Shown here: positions 1 to 3,902 of the stretch, piece after piece | Position numbering within the stretch: position 1 is the first letter of the stretch | How the letters are laid out: every line of letters begins with the position of its first letter | Assembly: GCA_010021705.1 (NCBI GenBank) | Contig: RGMU01000125.1 | Location: 1-5,280 of the forward strand | Direction: 5' to 3' | DNA length: 5,280 nt | From: Chitinophagia bacterium | GTDB lineage: Bacteria; Bacteroidota; Bacteroidia; Chitinophagales; Chitinophagaceae | Position numbers and translations under genes: made by a program | Notes under the pieces: model-generated | Database searches by the model: none | Told to the model about the DNA's origin: nothing | Seen by the model: only the letters and a program-made list of their open reading frames with translations

Positions 1-837
1 AGGCTTTCCGGTCTCTGTCCAATAAATTATATACGGATTTTCTGCAATTCTTTCATCAAATGTTTTTTGCGTCCACCTCCAACCCAAGCTACTTACCACT
101 TTTCTACCATTAATAATCCGTTCTTCTCCTTTGCTATTGGTGTTAGAATTTTGCTCTAATGCCACATGTTGAAAACGCCTATTGGTTTCTTTTTCAAGAT
201 ATGGAAATTTTTTAGCCCAATTTTTATTATCCGGCTGCTCATATTGAAGATAAAAGCAACCGGGTTTTGCGCTTTTAGAATAGTAAAAAATAATATCGCT
301 AATACTATCAAACCGTGTGGTGGACAGACTATGTACTGCATAGCGTTTCCATGTAATTTCATTCTGAAATTCCCCACCGCGTGCACAAAAAAGGCTATCC
401 AACACCAATTTCAAATAATGGCTTGCCGTAGGGTCGCAGTGCAAGTAAAAGCTACCCGTGGGCTTTAGCACTCGGTATATTTCAGCTATGCGCAGAGTCA
501 TACTTATCAGATATGCCATTAAAGCACCATTACCCAATACCTTTTTCAGCCCTATTATCAGTTCAATACATTGTAGCGGGTATAGCTGTGTAGTGCCTGC
601 GGTTATTTCGTTATATCCCTCAATAGCTATATCATCCCAAGTCCAAGTATCGGTAAAGGCTTGTGCCTGCGCTTTATCTTCCGTGCCAATGTTGTTATAA
701 ATTTGGTTGTAGTTGCGCTTGCTGTTAAACGGTGGGTCTATGTAGCATAGGTCTATACTGCCTGCGGGTATGTACTTACGCAATACTTCTAAATTGTCGC
801 CGTAATATAATTGATTAGCGGTTAGTTGGTTTGCCAT
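1..837 (-). CDS. Site-specific DNA methyltransferase, beta-class amino-MTase (N-terminal part, runs off left edge)
   Basis: Read from 837 leftwards, an uninterrupted frame of 279 codons begins MANQLTANQLYYGDNLEVL and is still open at base 1. The catalytic motif IV is DPPF at residues 34-37, followed by NSKRNYN. A second family signature, SFYLHCDPTASHYLKLVLD, lies at residues 129-147, and NEITWKR follows near 159-165. This order, with motif IV first and the SAM-binding FxGxG motif expected late in the protein, is that of beta-class N6-adenine/N4-cytosine methylases (N6_N4_Mtase family, including type III Mod subunits). An aspartate in DPPF favours N6-adenine. It would transfer methyl groups from S-adenosylmethionine to a specific DNA site, in a restriction-modification system or as an orphan. 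The recognition domain and SAM motif are outside the window, so target and system type are unknown. GGAG at 845-848 sits 7 nt before the ATG, and an in-frame stop at 880-882 lies upstream with no other ATG between. Confidence 0.9.
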   Translation of the reverse strand, partial: MANQLTANQLYYGDNLEVLRKYIPAGSIDLCYIDPPFNSKRNYNQIYNNIGTEDKAQAQAFTDTWTWDDIAIEGYNEITAGTTQLYPLQCIELIIGLKKVLGNGALMAYLISMTLRIAEIYRVLKPTGSFYLHCDPTASHYLKLVLDSLFCARGGEFQNEITWKRYAVHSLSTTRFDSISDIIFYYSKSAKPGCFYLQYEQPDNKNWAKKFPYLEKETNRRFQHVALEQNSNTNSKGEERIINGRKVVSSLGWRWTQKTFDERIAENPYIIYWTETGKP

Positions 838-857
838 TATTTTACTCCATGAAATAA

Positions 858-865
858 CAAAGGTA
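858..865 (-). promoter_or_regulatory. Promoter -7 box (TACCTTTG) of the methyltransferase gene
   Basis: The minus strand reads TACCTTTG, a perfect match to the Bacteroidota -7 consensus TAnnTTTG. Transcription would start near 851, giving a leader of about 14 nt before the ATG at 837. No clear TTTG -33 element is seen at the expected distance, so the call rests on the -7 box and its position. It suggests the methyltransferase is transcribed independently of the tRNA gene behind it. Confidence 0.6.
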
Positions 866-946
866 ATTAATAATGCGTGTTATGTTTTGTGAAGAAATTA
901 GTCCGCATTAAATACTTTTCCACTTACCTTAAAGGCGATATAAAAC

Positions 947-979
947 GAAAAAACCGCCCCAATAAAAGGCGGTTTTTTC
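947..979 (-). terminator. Intrinsic terminator of tRNA-Asn (12-bp stem, T-run on both strands)
   Basis: A perfect 12-bp inverted repeat, GAAAAAACCGCC (947-958) and GGCGGTTTTTTC (968-979), is separated by a 9-nt loop. On the minus strand the GC-rich core is followed by six T, six bases after the tRNA 3' end, as expected for a rho-independent terminator of that gene. The structure is symmetric, so it could also stop plus-strand transcription, but no plus-strand gene ends here. It separates the tRNA from the methyltransferase promoter downstream. Confidence 0.85.
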
Positions 980-985
980 TCGGTG

Positions 986-1059
986 CGCTCCCTTCAGGAC
1001 TTGAACCTGAGACCCTCTGATTAACAGTCAGATGCTCTAACCAGCTGAGCTAAGGAAGC
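986..1059 (-). tRNA. tRNA-Asn (anticodon GTT)
   Basis: The minus strand folds into a complete cloverleaf of 74 nt. The acceptor stem is GCTTCCT pairing with AGGGAGC (one G-U pair). The D arm is GCTC/GAGC with loop AGCTGGTTA. The anticodon stem is TCTGA/TCAGA with loop CTGTTAA. The variable region is GGGTC, and the T arm is TCAGG/CCTGA with loop TTCAAGT. The anticodon GTT, at plus-strand 1023-1025 (AAC), reads the asparagine codons AAC and AAU. The discriminator base is G at 986. The bases after it are CAC, so CCA is not encoded and would be added by the nucleotidyltransferase. The gene has its own promoter and terminator and appears monocistronic. Confidence 0.97.
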
Positions 1060-1111
1060 ATAAAATTCACTGAAAACATCTGCTGATTCACTCACATTTT
1101 CAATGGGAGCG

Positions 1112-1119
1112 CAAAGATA
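1112..1119 (-). promoter_or_regulatory. Promoter -7 box (TATCTTTG) of tRNA-Asn
   Basis: The minus strand reads TATCTTTG followed by C, a perfect match to TAnnTTTG and close to the preferred TATNTTTGC form. It lies 53 bp before the mature tRNA 5' end at 1059, leaving room for a short 5' leader removed by RNase P. Upstream on the same strand is a very AT-rich tract (about 1138-1162), which could act like an UP element for a stable-RNA promoter. That last point is inference. Confidence 0.65.
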
Positions 1120-1182
1120 AAGAATAGGTTTGAGAAGAAAAAATATTTGTGGATATTTTTTTCACAACCCAACTTTTTTTGC

Positions 1183-1211
1183 CATGATAGGGTCTATTAA
1201 GAACTATCATG
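1183..1211. repeat. 8-bp inverted repeat CATGATAG / CTATCATG with 13-nt spacer
   Basis: CATGATAG at 1183-1190 is the exact reverse complement of CTATCATG at 1204-1211. The spacer of 13 nt puts the half-site centres 21 bp apart, about two helical turns, which would suit a dimeric regulator bound to one face of the DNA. A third half-site copy, ATGATAG, lies at 1344-1350, just before the promoter of the secreted-protein gene. There is no T-run after the repeat, so it is not a terminator. The role as an operator is inference. Confidence 0.4.
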
Positions 1212-1366
1212 TACTTATTAGCAATAGTAGGTATAAAAATTAGGTAAAAAGCCTGCTTTTTTGCTCCATTATGCCACTTTTAGCGAATTTATCCCCTAAT
1301 TTGAGCACAACGCCGGAAAAGTTGAAGTTTATAATTAAATAATATGATAGTTGGTAAAATAGTGCG

Positions 1367-1374
1367 TAATTTTG
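1367..1374 (+). promoter_or_regulatory. Promoter -7 box (TAATTTTG) of the secreted T9SS protein gene
   Basis: TAATTTTG matches TAnnTTTG exactly and is followed by C. Transcription would begin near 1381, giving a leader of about 15 nt to the ATG at 1396. A TTGG lies at 1351-1354, but it is closer to the -7 box than the usual -33 spacing, so no -33 element is assigned. The ATG lacks a Shine-Dalgarno sequence, which is common in this phylum. Confidence 0.6.
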
Positions 1375-1395
1375 CGCCAAAATTGAAAATTATGT

Positions 1396-3819
1396 ATGCG
1401 CTTTACATATAAACATATCACCCTTGTTATCACATTTTTAATGGCTACGGCAAGTGCCTGCTTGGCACAGCTTACCGTATATCCGTCTTCAACGGCAGCG
1501 TTGCTAACTGCAAAGCTAACCGGACCCGGTATTACCATTATTAGCGATACATTAATATGCAATACTGCTGCCAACGGCACATTTGTTTCCGTTAGCACCC
1601 CTATTGCCTTAGACAGCGGTATCCTATTATCCACCGGCAGGGCAGCAAGTGCATCCGGTCCGGAATCCGGTGTTACCTCCACTTCTTTTAGCGGTGCCGG
1701 CGATGCTGATTTTACTTCGGCTTTATTGGGTACAACCTCCATTTCCCGCGATGCCTGTGCACTCATTATCAACTTTGTACCCAAAGGCGATACCGTTAGG
1801 TTTAACTATCAATTTGGGTCAGAAGAGTATATCAATTCCACCTGCGGAAGCTACAATGATGCGTTTGCGTTTTGGATTTCCGGACCCGGCGTCAGCTCTT
1901 CGCTGCCCGGGGTTAACATGGCATTAGTGCCGGGCACCAGCATTCCTATTACGGTGAATAGCGTTAACAGTGGCACACCCTGCGGTAGCTGTAGCATTTC
2001 CACTTGCAATGCCATGGGTAGCGGTTCGCCTTTTACCGCCTACTATATTAACAATACCGGTGGCACATCTATCAGCTATAGAGGCTATACACGCGTGCTA
2101 ACGGCTAAGCATTGGGTAATACCTTGCGATACCTACCGCATTAAAATGGCTATTGTAGATGCGCTTAACTACACCTACGACTCCGGTGTGTTTATTGAAG
2201 CTGGTAGCCTTAAATCTAATGTTTATCAGTTTAACCATACCTTTGGCAGCACTGTATTGTCTGTGCCTAATACCTTAGTAAAAGGTTGTAGCCCCGACTC
2301 CTTAAAAGTAACAAGCGAATTTGCAGTGTCTTACCCCGTTACGCTCCGCTTGTCTTATGGAGGGACTGCCTTTCCGGGCATAGACTATGCTACCCTACCC
2401 GACTCTATAGTCATACCTGCGGGAGCTACCCGCGCCGCTCTTGAGGTGATGCCATTGCGCACATCAACAACCGGCACTAAAACTTTGATTGCTTACCTAA
2501 CTTCTGCTGCGTCTTGCGGGGTGATAGACTCTATATTAATTACTATTTTAGACGAGCCGAGTGTTAACATGATTACCCGCGATACTACAATATGTACAGG
2601 TCGCCCATTGCGTATTGCAGCCACATCTTCTGCCGGATTAAGCTACTCATGGTCTCCGGCTACTTATTTAGACAACCCAGCCATTCTTAACCCCACATCT
2701 ACACCCGGAGCCACCACTACATACACCTTAACGGCAGTGCTACCCGGTGCGCCATGCCCTTCTATATCCAAAGTATTAACCATCAATGCCGTTAATCCTA
2801 TCTTTAATATCTTAACTCCCGATACCACCATTTGTCAAGGCTCTTCCTTCACCATTCGCGTAAATGGAGAAGACAGCATTGCCTATAATTGGTTGCCGGC
2901 AACCGGGCTTAATTCCGGTGCTTATAAGCAGCCCGTAGCCTCCCCCACATCAACCACAATCTACACCTTAACGGGCACATTCCCGCGCTTAGGTTGCACC
3001 GCTACCGCACCATTAAATGTAACCGTAATACCTACCGACTTTGTTATTTCCACACGCGATACAGCAGTATGCTCCGGCAATAACTTAACGCTTTATGCCA
3101 CCATAAACCCTTCTTCAGGACTATATACTTATCTATGGTCAGGACCCGGAGGATACTCTTCTATTCTACTAAACCCGGTAATAACTACTGTATCCGAAGC
3201 CTTTACCGGTACTTACACCATAAAAGTTACGTTAAACGGCTTGTGTAGCAAAGACACTACCCTGCGCGTAACGGTAAATCCTTCGCCCAATGCACCTATT
3301 TTAGCCCGCCCCATAGAAGTTTGCTATTTAGCACCCGCCATGCCACTGCACGTAGAAGGATATTCTAATTTGCTGTGGTATTCTTCCGAAACCGACAGTG
3401 TGCCTTCGGTAGTGCCTCCCTATCCGCGTATGGATACATTAGGCAAACAACGCTTCTTTGCCTCTCAAATATCGTTTGACAACAACTGTATTGGGTTTAA
3501 AGTACCTATAGACATAGAGGTGGTATCTTGCTGCAATGGCGCGGTATATATACCCAATGCTTTCTCACCCAATAATGACGGATTAAACGACTATTTCCGT
3601 GTGGACAAAACAGCCGATTATGCCCTTCACTTGTTTGAAGTATATGACCGTTGGGGCAACTTAATATTCCATGCCACAAACGATAAACCTTATTGGGACG
3701 GTACATACAAAGGCGAGCCCGCCGATGTTAATACCTATCACTATGTAGCACGGCTAAACTGCATAACCGGTAAAGAAAAAGAAATTTTACTTAAAGGCAC
3801 AGTCAATTTAGTGCGTTAA
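1396..3819 (+). CDS. Secreted choice-of-anchor L / PKD-Ig-like repeat protein with type B T9SS sorting domain
   Basis: An 807-residue cell-surface or secreted protein. Residues 1-24 form a signal peptide (MRFTYKHITLVITFLMATAS then ACLA|Q). Residues ~30-270 match the choice-of-anchor L domain, with GILLSTGRAA, GDTVRFNYQFGSEEY (131-145), NDAFAFWISGPG, and a late DSGVFIEAGS. Residues ~290-390 resemble a Calx-beta-type segment (GTAFPGIDYATLPDSIVIPAG). Three tandem ~80-residue PKD/Ig-like modules follow, each opening with D-T-[TA]-[IV]-C (Asp at 396, 476, 555) and carrying a core Trp (419, 499, 581). An Ig-like segment spans ~633-712. Residues ~713-807 are the type B T9SS (CHU_C, gliding-motility-associated) C-terminal domain, with YIPNAFSPNNDGLNDYF and FEVYDRWGNLIF (748-759). 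Known family behaviour: Sec export, then outer-membrane passage by T9SS. An adhesive or matrix role is inferred; no enzyme domain is visible. An in-frame stop at 1384-1386 makes 1396 the only ATG start. The flanking genes are unrelated, and no PorP/SprF-like partner is adjacent. Confidence 0.93.
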   Translation: MRFTYKHITLVITFLMATASACLAQLTVYPSSTAALLTAKLTGPGITIISDTLICNTAANGTFVSVSTPIALDSGILLSTGRAASASGPESGVTSTSFSGAGDADFTSALLGTTSISRDACALIINFVPKGDTVRFNYQFGSEEYINSTCGSYNDAFAFWISGPGVSSSLPGVNMALVPGTSIPITVNSVNSGTPCGSCSISTCNAMGSGSPFTAYYINNTGGTSISYRGYTRVLTAKHWVIPCDTYRIKMAIVDALNYTYDSGVFIEAGSLKSNVYQFNHTFGSTVLSVPNTLVKGCSPDSLKVTSEFAVSYPVTLRLSYGGTAFPGIDYATLPDSIVIPAGATRAALEVMPLRTSTTGTKTLIAYLTSAASCGVIDSILITILDEPSVNMITRDTTICTGRPLRIAATSSAGLSYSWSPATYLDNPAILNPTSTPGATTTYTLTAVLPGAPCPSISKVLTINAVNPIFNILTPDTTICQGSSFTIRVNGEDSIAYNWLPATGLNSGAYKQPVASPTSTTIYTLTGTFPRLGCTATAPLNVTVIPTDFVISTRDTAVCSGNNLTLYATINPSSGLYTYLWSGPGGYSSILLNPVITTVSEAFTGTYTIKVTLNGLCSKDTTLRVTVNPSPNAPILARPIEVCYLAPAMPLHVEGYSNLLWYSSETDSVPSVVPPYPRMDTLGKQRFFASQISFDNNCIGFKVPIDIEVVSCCNGAVYIPNAFSPNNDGLNDYFRVDKTADYALHLFEVYDRWGNLIFHATNDKPYWDGTYKGEPADVNTYHYVARLNCITGKEKEILLKGTVNLVR
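2566..3297 (+). repeat. Three tandem ~80-residue PKD/Ig-like modules within the secreted protein
   Basis: The modules start near residues 391, 471 and 550. The D-T-[TA]-[IV]-C motif is encoded at 2581, 2821 and 3058, and the core tryptophans are at residues 419, 499 and 581. Modules 1 and 2 share the motifs W-x-P-A-T and TTxYTLT, and at DNA level the 13-mer TACACCTTAACGG at 2722-2734 and 2962-2974, exactly 240 bp apart. Module 3 is more diverged, with WSGPGGY in place of WxPAT. The regular period and residual DNA identity point to internal duplication. Such modules usually act as extended spacers or binding folds on surface proteins. Confidence 0.8.
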
Positions 3820-3877
3820 TGCAGGCATAAATAGTACTTTATTTGAGGTTTCTATTTCGCTAATCAAATCCATTTAT

Positions 3878-3885
3878 TACTTTTG
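3878..3885 (+). promoter_or_regulatory. Promoter -7 box (TACTTTTG) of the E2 gene
   Basis: TACTTTTG matches TAnnTTTG exactly and is followed by G. The predicted start of transcription is near 3892, about 11 nt before the ATG at 3903. A partial -33-like TTTCG lies at 3855-3859, with 18 bp between it and the -7 box. This supports E2 as the first gene of its own transcription unit. No convincing terminator separates it from the upstream gene, so read-through remains possible. Confidence 0.6.
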
Positions 3886-3902
3886 GCATAAAATAATAAA
3901 AT

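Larger units (their letters stand above)
1060..1395. other. Non-coding divergent intergenic region (336 bp)
   Basis: This AT-rich stretch lies between the leftward tRNA gene and the rightward secreted-protein gene. It holds the tRNA promoter at 1112-1119, an AT-only hairpin at 1138-1161, an 8-bp inverted repeat at 1183-1211, a second, widely spaced inverted repeat at 1237-1302, and the promoter of the next gene at 1367-1374. The only open frames are very short. One, at 1271-1342, would encode 23 residues, but it has no ribosome-binding site or recognisable product. I see no RNA gene or riboswitch here. Confidence 0.7.

Noticed and set aside
166..700. Plus-strand open frames of 80-100 codons, and a minus-strand frame at 156-386, across the first 700 bases
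   Set aside because: They lie in other frames of the methyltransferase gene, which has clear family motifs throughout. Their translations are low in recognisable features and have no promoter or ribosome-binding site.
1..837. Possible phase variation of the methyltransferase by simple sequence repeats
   Set aside because: Only short homopolymers (up to about six A or T) occur, with no tandem di- to pentanucleotide tract. The part outside the window cannot be judged.
1148..1156. DnaA-box-like sequence TGTGGATAT (8 of 9 to the consensus on the reverse strand)
   Set aside because: It is a single copy with no cluster, and there are no dnaA, dnaN or replication genes nearby, so it is not evidence for an origin.
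1246..1262. AAAAAGC-CT-GCTTTTTT, resembling a terminator
   Set aside because: The loop would be only two bases and the GC core two pairs, and no gene on either strand ends just before it.
1271..1342. 23-residue open frame starting MPLLANLSPN in the intergenic region
   Set aside because: It has no ribosome-binding site, no -7 box at suitable spacing and no recognisable product. The length is expected by chance.
1392..1412. Six-codon open frame (ATG at 1392) overlapping the start of the secreted-protein gene out of frame
   Set aside because: It is too short to call. The overlap with the true start at 1396 could affect initiation, but nothing in the sequence supports a regulatory leader.
1396..1467. 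Lipoprotein signal (Cys22 after A-S-A) in the secreted protein
   Set aside because: The lipobox lacks the usual Leu/Val/Ile at -3, and the protein ends in a T9SS sorting domain. Ordinary signal peptidase I cleavage near residue 24 fits better, though not conclusively.
1335..1784. 149-codon minus-strand frame and similar frames at 1649-1927 (plus) and 3506-3706 (minus)
   Set aside because: These are shadow frames over the secreted-protein gene, whose signal peptide, domain motifs and sorting domain are unambiguous in frame 1396-3819.
3825..3850. Weak AAATA...TATTT hairpin after the secreted-protein gene
   Set aside because: The stem is five A-T pairs with no GC core and no T-run, too weak to call a terminator.
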